DNA of 64,000 nt from Malachius bipustulatus (taxonomy: Eukaryota; Arthropoda; Insecta; Coleoptera; Melyridae): the NCBI GenBank assembly GCA_910589415.1, contig OU342631.1, forward strand, positions 56,386,598 through 56,450,597, in the 5' to 3' direction. Numbering within the stretch: the stretch's first letter is position 1; every line of letters starts with the position of its first letter. Below are positions 41,593 to 52,100 of this stretch, piece after piece. The notes beneath the pieces were generated by a model. It was not told the DNA's origin, searched no databases, and saw only the letters and a program-made list of their open reading frames with translations. Position numbers and translations under genes: made by a program.

Positions 41593-41853
41593 GACGCTTA
41601 CAGTGATGACGTCAGTGGGTAGGGCCAACGGCCAGGGTTCCACACAAACAAACGTTGTTTACAGGTTTGCCAGATCTGATGGAAGTTGTCTCGTCACTCG
41701 CGTCAAGCATCAAAGCTCTAATGAGGTCTCTCATTATTAGTAGTAGTAGTAGTAGTAATGACACAGAAGAATTGTTAGCTTCTGTGGTAACTGATAATGA
41801 GGTCTCTCATTAGTAGAACTTCGAGTCGTTTGTATTCGATTATCGAGTTTATT

Positions 41854-43111
41854 CAACACCTCCTAGAAACAAGGCCTGAAAGCAGATTCAAAATGGCCGC
41901 AACAGTAGGTAGGCTAGCACTTGGCAGGTTACGGTTGTCATCTGCTTGTTATTGAATTGATTATAATAATATTTTAATACTGCTCAAGATGTAATATTCA
42001 GAAAAATGTTTTAATGTAATAATTATTAATTATAATTTGTTGGTTTAGTCATATTATTATAAGATTCCTAAAAATAAATCAATAATGGAGATAAGAAATA
42101 ATAAGAAAGGTAGGTAACCTGCTATAACACTTACATTATGGGTCAGCAGTTTTGGGTCTTGGGACTCTTGGGTATCATTTGGATGGTATCACACAAATTA
42201 TTATTCTTGGAATATGTCTGTTTGTCTTCTTCCAACCCCCTGGCACGTTCTTTCACTCCAGAATAATTCATTGCTCGCAATACTGCTTTCGATTGCAGAC
42301 TCGAGCAATCTGTTTTCCAATTTCTGGCGTTTTCTTACAGGAGAGGATCTTTTCAAGGGAACACTTTGCTTGGGAGTTGAGCAGGAAATGGGAGTTATAC
42401 ATCTGGAAATGATTGAGTAGTAAGGGAAATCCTAATAATAAAGCAGGGGGATGATTTAATTTAGTTTTTCATTTTAAGAGGTTAGTTAAGTGGACAAAAT
42501 TTGTTGATAAGTGTCAAGGTATTTTAAGAACTTACCATTTTTTAAATAAGGGCGTTCCAAATTAGACATCATCAACTGTCCTGTTTCTTCACTAAAAACT
42601 TCCACTGTTCTTTTGATATCATTATCATGAAAGTGTAGTTCACATACCTAAATAATGAGACCAATAATCAACACTATAATAATAAATTATTTGAAGCTAG
42701 ATGTAATAAATACCACGTACTCGATAGTTCTTAAGTTCCTTAATATTCAAGAGATCGTTTCTTCCCAGTCGACGCAACCATAAATTCTTCTTAATTTCGT
42801 CTTTTGGAAAAGAAAATACGGTTTTATTCTTGCCTGGGCAGTTGATGACACAGCACTTGAAAGGCATTTTAAACACTGTGAGTTTATGTCAGAGCACTAA
42901 AACTCAAGTTCACGGACAATTACAACATCTCAAAGTAATTATTAGCGTAAAATCACAATCTTCAAACATAAATTATATAATTTAAATTCAAATTTTAATT
43001 AGCCAGACCGCATACGCATGCCTCTGTAGGTAGGAGCAAAGTAACCTAATGATGCCGCCATCTTGACAGCTTTGTCATTTAGCTTTCAGGCCTTGTTTAT
43101 AGGAGGTGTTG
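41854..43111 (-). mobile_element. P-like element with THAP gene, 1258 bp
   Basis: Inverted ends are CAACACCTCCTAGAAACAAG then GCCTGAAAGC, and its near-perfect complement. They are flanked by a perfect 7-bp duplication GTTTATT (41847-41853, 43112-43118). It carries two exons of a THAP-domain protein on the minus strand but no DDE domain. That fits an internally deleted P-superfamily transposon. Confidence 0.65.
42536..42867 (-). CDS. THAP-domain protein, two exons (transposon-borne, 3' part missing)
   Basis: Exon 1 is 42867-42721 (49 codons) and exon 2 is 42647-42536, with a GT-AG intron of 73 bp. The protein starts MPFKCCVINCPGKNKTVFSF PKDE, has W30, and joins as NYRVCELHFHDND. This gives the complete C2-CH zinc finger: KCC-x3-C, FPKDE, W, C51-x2-H54, F55. 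THAP domains bind DNA and are the N-terminal domain of P-element transposases. No stop or frameshift is present in these two exons. Exon 2 ends at a good donor (GTAAGTTC), but no third exon is visible in the element. Confidence 0.7.
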
Positions 43112-43608
43112 GTTTATTTCCTTTGTATACGATATACCTACGTATTCTGTTTACGTGTATGCTACGAGTGCTAGGACGCTTATAAAATATTACAAATATT
43201 TTATTGAATTACTTACGTTTTCATTAGCTGATGATTTCTCGGAAATTATTAATTTTGGTGAGTGAGGTGTGAGGTTAATTATTATGCTACCGATTATTGT
43301 GGGCACTCAATCAATAAATAAATAGCGACAGATGGACTAAATAAAGTAACTGAACAGCCTAATTTTAACTAAACTAAAATATTAAGTATTCGCACCAATG
43401 GCATCACTAATGACTTCAGTAAAGGTTTCACTAATCACGTCAATGTCAATGGCGATTGGCGACTGGCGGGCGAGAAAGTATCACGTCAAACTTCAGGAAA
43501 AAACACGACAACTGACAACAATGAGCACGTGAACGGTTTGTTTGTATGGAACCAGAACCTCTTAGCCCCGCCCTGTGACGTCACACTGACGGCGTCTATT
43601 GGAGTGCG

Positions 43609-44387
43609 TTCATAATAAACGCCGTGTGAATGATAAACAACCTAACGGGCGAATTACCGAGCGTTCCTGGTGTGTTGTTTTAAAGTGAACGCTCTCAGGG
43701 AAGTTTTCGACAGTAGTTGTACATAACCTAATTTTTTTCATTAACAAATCAGTAATAAATACTTTTTCAATCACGCGAAGTCGTAATTTCCCGTTTGCCC
43801 TTGAATGTTAATGTTATAATTCATTTTAATTTATATATAACAGCTTTCGGTCAGGAAATTAAAATTGATCTGAATGTTAAAAAAGTTAGCAATTGTAGCT
43901 TCGTTTATAATAATTATAATATATCAGATTTTTATGATGACTTCGAAGATAGTGATGATGAATGTGACTCGCTGTACTTATTAGAGGCTTATATTTTATG
44001 TTTTCCATTTATTTAGGTTTATAGGTATTTTAACAAAACTATCCACACAACAAATAATATATACCTAATTAAAACTAAAAACGGACGGTGGAACAAACAA
44101 TAATAATTATTAAATCGAACTTGAATCAGATTCTATTTCTACATCTCCATTCTCCAATAATTTCTAACTTAATATTTCATAATTTCATATTTAATAAATC
44201 ACGAACCGTTCGTTTTTGCTACTGCGCATGACGGGCGTTTTTCATCCGTATAATTTCTTGGGATGAAAAGTTGTCTACCGTGCGATCACACGGCGTTCAT
44301 TCTGAACGGTGTAACTGTTTACCCAATGTTATTATGAACGGTTTAGGGCGTCGCCGTGTGCACACGGCGTTTATTATGAACGTACCC
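43609..44387. mobile_element. MITE-like element with perfect 22-bp ends
   Basis: CGTTCATAATAAACGCCGTG followed by TG (43612-43633) has its exact complement at 44364-44385. The right side also has GCGTTCATTCTGAACG-type internal palindromes (44290). A 73-codon frame (43795-44016) with an acidic segment DFYDDFEDSDDECDSLYLLE lies inside. It may be an exon remnant of a transposase of unknown type. Confidence 0.6.
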
Positions 44388-45266
44388 TTGGAGATAAACA
44401 ATATTACGGAATACGGCACATCACTGTCAGTGTCAATTGTCACCAGTTCATTGCTGTTTCGATTCACTCCTCCTATGATTCAAATAGACGCCGACAGTGA
44501 TGACGTCAGTGAGCGGTGCCAACGGCCAGGGTTCCATACAAACAAACGTTGTTTACAGGTTTGCCAGTTCTGTTGGAAGTTGTCTCGTCAAACATCAAAG
44601 CTCTAATGAGGTCTCTCATTAGTAGAACTTCAAAAGTGCTGCAAATGTGATGGCATTTTATACCCTTAGGACAACAACTATACTTTTCCCAATGAGATAA
44701 TCATCCTTCAATTCAATCTGTAAATTGAAAAAACAATTAACCCATTGCCACTACCTGTTGAATTTGCTAGCAGGATATTCTTATTAAATTAACGCTAGGT
44801 ATTAGGTTTTGTTTTTCATGCTGGCGGGTACTGTTCCACGAATTATTTTAAGTTCCGCGTCGAACTCCATTCTCTCAACATGGCCAGATTCTACAGCATT
44901 TTCACCTTTGGAAAATTCTTTGGTTTCTTCGTAAAACAAACTGAGGATAAACTTGGAATTTTACGGGAACACTCAATCAATAAATAAATACCGACAGACG
45001 TACTATAAACTATAACTAAAATACCTAACACCTAACTGAACTGCCTAATTTTAACGAAACTAAAATAGGTATTCAGTATTCATTCACTAATGACATCATT
45101 AATGGCATCATTGGCATCACTAATGACTTCAGTAATGGCTTCACTAATCACTTCGATGTCAATGGCAATTGGCGACAGGCGGAGGCGGGGGTGAAAACAT
45201 CACGTCAAACTTCAGGAAAAAACACGACAACTGACAACAATGACCACGTGAAGGGTTTGTTTGTAT

Positions 45267-45855
45267 CATAGAGATAGAATAGAGAGGAGACGACATGACG
45301 TGACACAAATGGGATCAGGTCCGCCATATTATTGATACCACTTTTATGTCAAACTTGTGTTATGACATAAGTGAACGCTTTTTATTGAATTTCATTTGAT
45401 TTAAGGACTGTCTTTAAGATCTTTGGTGTTAAATTGAAAAGCCAAAGATGGTTTCTTGTGCAGTTCGTACCTGCTGTAGTAGAGACTGCACTGATAAAAA
45501 AAAAACGTCCGGAATAACATTCCATAGGTAAGTATCAACAATATACAGGACCGTACCTACTTGCATAGTACACTAAAAATCTAAAATTGAAAATGACCAT
45601 GATTATTTGCCGGATATTTTATATTCTTTTATTGACTTGAAAAACACAAAAGGTCTGCAATATTCATCTGAAGACGTGTTAAAAATATGTATGAAATGTG
45701 AGAAACATTTTTATTTATGAAAATTTTGCAAATAAAAATTAAGTCTGACCCTGTCGAGTCGCCATATTGTTACTCCTATAAGCTCCACCCACTGATGCCG
45801 TTTTTTAATGTACTATTAGGTGATCATAGCGGCTCCTCTCTATTCTATCTCTATG
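45267..45855 (+). mobile_element. P-like element, 589 bp, 8-bp target duplication, THAP remnant
   Basis: Perfect 23-bp inverted ends (CATAGAGATAGAATAGAGAG then GAG) are flanked by a perfect 8-bp duplication GTTTGTAT (45259-45266, 45856-45863). An 8-bp duplication plus a THAP exon fits the P superfamily. Confidence 0.75.
45448..45527 (+). pseudogene. THAP domain first exon in the P-like element
   Basis: ATG at 45448 gives MVSCAVRTCCSRDCTDKKKT, then GITFHR and a donor GTAAGTAT. C-x4-C followed by FHR matches the start of a THAP finger. A possible second half with CEKHF (C-x2-H-F) lies near 45705-45720, but the central tryptophan segment is missing. It is therefore a deletion derivative. Confidence 0.55.
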
Positions 45856-45912
45856 GTTTGTATGGAACCAGAACCGCTTAGCCCCGCCCTGTGACGTCAC
45901 TCTGACGGCGTC

Positions 45913-46132
45913 TATTAGTAACTCGAAAGTCGAAACATACATACAGCCAGATCACAGTATCACAGTGACACAAGTGACAGTCTACACATGCAACCACATA
46001 ATACACTACACAATACACAACAGTCAAGTCAGTAGTTCAGTACTCAGTACAGTTAGTATAGAGAGTAGAGAGTGAGAGTGGAGGTGTCAACAAATCTTAT
46101 TAATTAAATAATTAGTTTTTTAATCGTGAAAA
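45913..46132 (+). other. SARNP: SARNP upstream region and 5' UTR
   Basis: About 220 bp between the last element and the SARNP start codon, rich in CAGTCAC/ACAGT words. The transcription start is presumably here or within the adjoining element. No TATA box stands out. Confidence 0.4.
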
Positions 46133-46183
46133 ATGGCAGAAGGAAACATCCTGAGTGTAAATTTTGATATTTCCAAGTTGAAG
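46133..46183 (+). CDS. SARNP: SARNP exon 1
   Basis: The exon has 17 codons, MAEGNILSVNFDISKLK, and donor GTAAGTAA. The context AAAATGG is good for initiation. Confidence 0.88.
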
Positions 46184-49100
46184 GTAAGTAATTTAGCCTG
46201 CCTATTACATGTTTTCTCAATTCCTTGTCGTATTTTATCCAGCTCCTTTGCCCTTATTCAGACAACAGGTTATGTTTACTATGTTTGAAAGGCATGCCTA
46301 TTTTTCCTTTAGTGTAATGGGGTTAATAAATAATAATTGTTTGGTATACAAAAATGCAGTATAATTATTAGAATAACATGCACAGCTCAAAAATTATGAG
46401 GAGTTACACTTTTGCATTTTGTCTTTATTATAATTTCATTGCTACTATTATTACCTGGTTCGGCGTTGAGATAACTGGATCCCCAGAATCTTTATTTTCT
46501 TGAAATTTTACGGGAGAGAGAACCTGGCGTTGACCAAGTGACCTGTTAATTAGATTTTAGGTAAAACTGCTGTTTAGCTTTGTAAAACACTCCTCACATG
46601 CCCATTCCACTTTTTCCACTCGCTCTCAGCGTTGCCTTACGCAACTCGTTACAAATAATATTTTAAAACACTTATTTGCTGCATTAAGTCAGGTCTTTGG
46701 TCAGGGTAGGATTTTTTTTCCTTTGAATGTCCCTAAAATGAAAAAAAAACTACCCTGACCAAAGACCTGACTTACCGAGCGTTACCGTCTCAATAACAAT
46801 GAATTATAACGAAAATGCCGGCTGAGCCTAGTAGTCATATTTTTATTTACAATATGTATACGTAAACCGACGAGTTGCATTTTCCTTGACCAGAGCAGCA
46901 GCTATTTGTCTGAGATTGTCTGCAGAACGTAGTAAAACGAATAGCATGTGGCAACGCTGAGAGGAGTCAGCCGGTCGCGAGCAGACAGTGGGGGTAATAG
47001 AGGGGTGTTTTACAAAGCTAAACAGCAGTATTACCTTCAAAATTACCAATCATGCCATCAACTCCAGGAGCACTAATTAGGACCTGTTGGTATGCTTTCT
47101 TCGAGGCTTTCTTATTCTACAGTGAGCAATAATACCTCACTGTAGAATAGGCTGATTATTCACAATGACTTATAGCGAATTCGAGTTGGCTGCACTTGCT
47201 CGGAGCGAGATCGATCTGTCTCTGAATCAGTTCTGCCCAGAATTCTGCTCCAGTCCGGAGCAGAACTTTCGCATTTCGACTCTGTATGGAACCGAACTGT
47301 GTCAGGGGCAGGCCAGAACCAGAGCCACAGCCAGAGCACCATGTACCGGTGCAGTGCAGTGTGCAATCCAGTTTCCCTCCAGTCTGCATTTTCATTATAG
47401 CCTTCTACCTATCCCTATCCTATACCTATCACGGTTGTTTGTTGTTATGATGTTATTCTTATTATAACAGAGTCGTGGAACAACAAGGCGTGATCCATTT
47501 TAATTATTGTAATAAGTTGTAATTCATACAATACGTAAAATGTACTTATCCACAAATTTTTGGTTTAAGGAATTACTAGGAATCAGTATTTAATTTTCCC
47601 GCTATTTCTAACCTCTAAATTTACGGGAGTGCACCGTTGCACCGTCAAATTTGACGGTGCAGTTTATTTTGCTCCGGGACAGTTCCGCCATACGACTCGA
47701 ACATATTTTCCTATGCACTGCCAGAGAGCAAGTGTAACTCGAACACAATTACGATATGCACCGCTAGAGTTCACTTTAACTCGAATACGATTACGAAAAG
47801 CACTGGAACGGAGTCCTACAAATCGAACACGAGATTCCGTCTCGGTGCGCACCCGGAGCAGAAAAGTGCAGTAACTCGAATTCGCTATTAGTTTGCAATA
47901 TTCTGCTAGGATTTAAAAACAGATAGGTAATATGCAAGTAAAATATTGCACTGCAGTTTTTACATTGTCGTATTTCATTTTGGTATCTCAGTGGAAGTCA
48001 GCTTATGGGCAGAGAATTCTATCTAACATTTTGAAATTCTGTAGAGTAAATTAAATTCAAAAAAGCGATTCACCACGCAGCGGACGTTTCATAGGCATAC
48101 GCTTGTCGTAACGTGGCGGATGCGATCGGCACCGTACAGAGCAGTATTCGGCATGGATATAGCTTCTCATATCGGATCCAGACTATAGGGACTGATGTTA
48201 CGCTTTTTGGAATGCAAATGCAAATATGAAAATAATAATTGTGCTACTGTTAATTTCGAAGATATTGCTTGCCCTGAAAGTGAAGGAAAAAATAGCAATG
48301 CAACTGTAGTGTCAAAAAGGCCTTAGTTGTGACCTTATTATTAGTTTGCAATAGCTGTTTTTAGCTTCTTACCCACCCAGAACCCCTAGTTCGCTCCTCT
48401 GTCCCGAAAAAATTGATGGAACTTTGGATATGTGGATGTAAATATTTACCCGGTTGCTTTTTTTTATAGAGAGGTTAATCTTTTTCGCACTGCATGCGGG
48501 ACCACTGCTCTGAAACAGTCCTACCTACTAATATCTCTCTCTGAGTAGCCATCTTGGGGACAAATTTGATCGCAAAAACTAATAATTCAACAAAAACTAT
48601 ACCTACTAACTCTGAGCTAAATCTATGAAACTTGAATATTCTTAGAACAGAACTTTTAAAATCAACAGTATACACTAATAAATGAACAACTAGATGTCTA
48701 TAATTCACCACTTCTTGATTTCATTCTTGAAAATTGAAGCCTTGATGACGTGTTATTTTTTTTTAATTTTTTTATCATCAGAATCTTCTATTCTTGTGTC
48801 GAAATCCCACATTTTGTCATCTTCTTCCATTGTATATGTCTAATACAATTTTCCCACAATTCTGGTGATACGTGATTGCTTAGGACATCGAACAGCAAAT
48901 CTCGGACGTCATTGATTTTGAATATGGAATTATGTTTAGCGACATGATTCTTACCTTGAGCCCAAATTAATTTAATTGAGTTTAACTAGCAGTGGCATGG
49001 TGGAAAACGATGTTCGATGATGTTGCGTTCACAAGCCATATCATCTACAGCATTATTTTATATTTTTTTCTTTGTGTGCTCTTTCCAGGTTCAAAAGTTT

Positions 49101-52100
49101 GGTTTTCAGCATTTTCACTTCTATTTCGCATTTTCATGACCTATATTTTTGGAGAGCAAATCGATTATATCTCCTTTTCTCCATGCGGTGGTCGGTAAAG
49201 CTTCCAAACATCTACTGTGGTAGGGAGCTTTGTACATCACCACCACTTACCCTGGCTCAACTTTATTTAGCACTTCTGAGGACCACGTTTCAAACTTCTC
49301 CGAATCCATATCCTTGTGGTAGTCATCCGTCTTTTTCGATTGAAACAACAGTAGTCCGTTGTCCACAAGACCTGAGTCGCTTCCGATATGACAGACTATG
49401 AGTCTACTCCCCTTACACGATGATGCTTTTAATCCGGTGGAGAAACCATCCATAAATGCCAGTCTGTTACTTTTGACCATGGTGTAAGATAACTAAGGTG
49501 TTGGAACAAGACTCCCCAGTGCGAGCCGATATCGTCACGTTACATCTGTTTTACCCATTTGTTTTGTTGCTCTCGCTCACAATGGTTAGTTCTGCCGACC
49601 TCTTGAGTCGGACAAGCGCACAAGCGCTAGCATAAATGATTCACGCATATTCGCTGATAAACGCGTGCTCTTATGTTCTAATTTTATTAATATTTAAATG
49701 TTGGGATGTCACTCGATGAAATACCCGTGGTAGTTTCATCGCATCAACTTCTACAATTAGGCACAGCACAGTTTCTACCCATTTTTGCTTATCGCTTCTT
49801 CAGAAAAAAATAAAATGGAGTAGCATGACACCCTGATAATGGCAATTTGCATGTGTACGAGCCAGAGGTCAGAGCCCAGCTGGCAAGACTCTCATACACT
49901 GAGGTTCAGGTTTTCGTGTCGCGCTTTACTGTTGAAATACGTGCTTCGTTCACTCGCCTATATATCTTACACCGCGCTTTTGACATTTAAGTCTTGCCAT
50001 ACTTTTGCAATTGTGTCCCTGATTTGATCCCTGTTTCATCTGTATAATAAATTTTACGCCCCTCGACGAAATTCGCGAAGTTCTTCTAAGTCTTCTTCTA
50101 AGGTAACCCGACAAAAAGGTGTAAGAGACAAAATCCTGAAAATGAACATTTGGTGTCATTTAATTCGTCTTGCTTTGCTACTTCAATGAAATAAAGGTAG
50201 TAAACGCCATGATTTTGAATTCAGAAATAATTAAACTTTTCTGAATGTAAGCGACAAAAAGATTCCCAATTGCGTCTCAAACCGATTTCAGTAACCGCCC
50301 GGTTCTTGTGCTGTGCATTAGTGATATGCCTCACTTCATCACTTTACAAGAGCTTGAATGGTAAATAATAATGTCAAATTATATTTTATTTGCTTATAAG
50401 TGCCTTACTTGTTTCGAAATGTCTCTTACGCCTTTTCTATCTACAGATATGGCGTTATTTTGTTTTCTGTAAAATATATTTTTTTACTGTAAAGTTGACT
50501 TTACTTTTTAAGCCTTATCATTTCTCTAAAGACAGGTAACATTTTTAGGTGTCAATACAAAAAAATAAACTCTTTTAGGGATGATAAAGTGGTAAATTAA
50601 AGCAAAATTAAACTTATGAAAATATCCGAGGGAAATATTTTAATACAAAAAGTTGACCTAGCTGATTTTTTTTTCATTCATATAGCTCCTCGTAATAACA
50701 GTCGGTATATAATATTTTTTTTAACTGAAGAAAAAAAATTTATGCATCAAGCCTAGGGATACCTACTGAACGTAAACAACAGGTAAAAATGATACTCTGA
50801 AAAACTGAAAAGGCGTAAGGTATTCTTAAGCGACATTCTAAAGAGGTTTCTGTCATTGGCAGAAAACGTAGGCGCCACTGAAAAGGGCATAAGCGTAAAA
50901 AGGAAAACCAAAAAAGGCGTAAGCGACAATTTTTGGATTATTTCGGAAAAAAACTATAGGTAAATTTTTCCTACTTTACTACAAAATACAAAAAAAATTA
51001 AAATACTCATGACGAGTTTCAAAAAATGCTCAAGAAAAATCAAAAGTACAAAAAATCGTTTTTTTCTTGCTATTGTAAAATTTAGACTATTCCGCTTACG
51101 CCCTTTTGTCTAGTTATTACCGTCGAAGTATTTGCGGCGCCACACAATAATTTCTTCCTTTTCAATCAGATGACTGTTTCTATCTCTTTTGAGTGATGTT
51201 ATACATACTGCCGACACTAACTTTCGTCAATCTACTGCAGAGTTTTACAACATCATCTTTTCAACATTTCCGGGTTTCTTTTCCGAAGGTATCCACTTAT
51301 ATGTATACAGGACTAATAAAATACAGGACTGAAGTTGTCCTTTATTTTGTTTTAGTTTCTTATTAAACATAAAATTGTGAAACTTTTTTCTAATTTAACC
51401 AACTCTTGTATCTCCAATGGTTCAGAAGATCCCAATGGTGAGTCAGTTGAAAGTGACCACCCTGTATATAATGTCGTCACCGCCCCACGAGGTTTATGAT
51501 TTTAAATAATATAAAAAACAAATTTCTTAAAACCAAAACCATCAAAATCTATTTTTGAGGACTTCAGAGTAAAAGGCTTCATTGACGCGACTATTTGTGA
51601 CGTTTTAAAAACTTTTCTAGTCTTTATGACCTCATGAAAACTTATTCCACATGTTTAGAAAGCCCCAACATGTGGTTTGATGATCAGGAGACCACACTGA
51701 GGACGGCAATACCACTCTGGCTTCTTTACTAGTTTGACTTACTATTATGTGATTTTTATTTTGCATCATCTAAAGCTCTCACTGCTTTATCAGTTAAAAA
51801 ATTATGTCTACAATAATTCAATCTCACTTTGTAAAATTGTTTAATTTTTTGTAAAATGGTTGAATAGTTTTTGAGATCTGTTCTTGAAAATAGGTAGGTA
51901 TATGAATTTAATACATCAAACTTTTTCCCAGGTACCAGATCTGAAGAAGGAGCTGAAAAGTCGAGGACTGAGTACAACTGGAAATAAAAACGAACTTATG
52001 GAACGTCTACAAGGAGCCTTGAAGTTAAATGAGAGCTGTGCCATGGATTCAGTCGAAGATTTGGATGAGGACCTTTTAAATGTATGTTACTCTTTTTATT

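Larger units (their letters stand above)
41593..43596 (-). mobile_element. 870-bp inverted-repeat element, copy B, split by a THAP element
   Basis: It is in opposite orientation to copy A. The left end GACGCTTACAGTGATGACGT and the right end TGACGTCACACTGACGGCGTC are flanked by TA, with TGACGTCA at 41607-41614 and 43576-43583. A (TAG)n microsatellite lies at 41738-41755. It is interrupted by the P-like element at 41854-43111. Confidence 0.65.
44487..45912 (-). mobile_element. 870-bp inverted-repeat element, copy C, split by a P-like element
   Basis: It is in inverted orientation relative to copy A. The ends GACGCCGACAGTGATGACGT and CTGACGGCGTC are flanked by TA. CRE sites lie at 44501-44508 and 45892-45899. 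On the minus strand it has the same frame as copy A (GENAVESGHVERMEFDAELK near 44820-44915). It is split by the insertion at 45267-45855. Confidence 0.7.

Noticed and set aside
41738..41755. CRISPR-like or tandem array
   Set aside because: It is a simple (TAG)n microsatellite; no spaced repeats are present anywhere in the window.
42152..42420. Plus-strand frames within the THAP element
   Set aside because: They lie opposite the THAP gene strand, show no transposase motif, and no exon could be joined to them.
36751..46132. A hidden host gene between XRN1 and SARNP
   Set aside because: All convincing coding pieces there (THAP exons, the ENAVESGHVE frame) lie inside elements with inverted ends and target duplications.
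47160..47467. A protein-coding gene across 47160-47467 (long frames on both strands)
   Set aside because: The frames overlap in antisense within an inverted-repeat element and show no domain.
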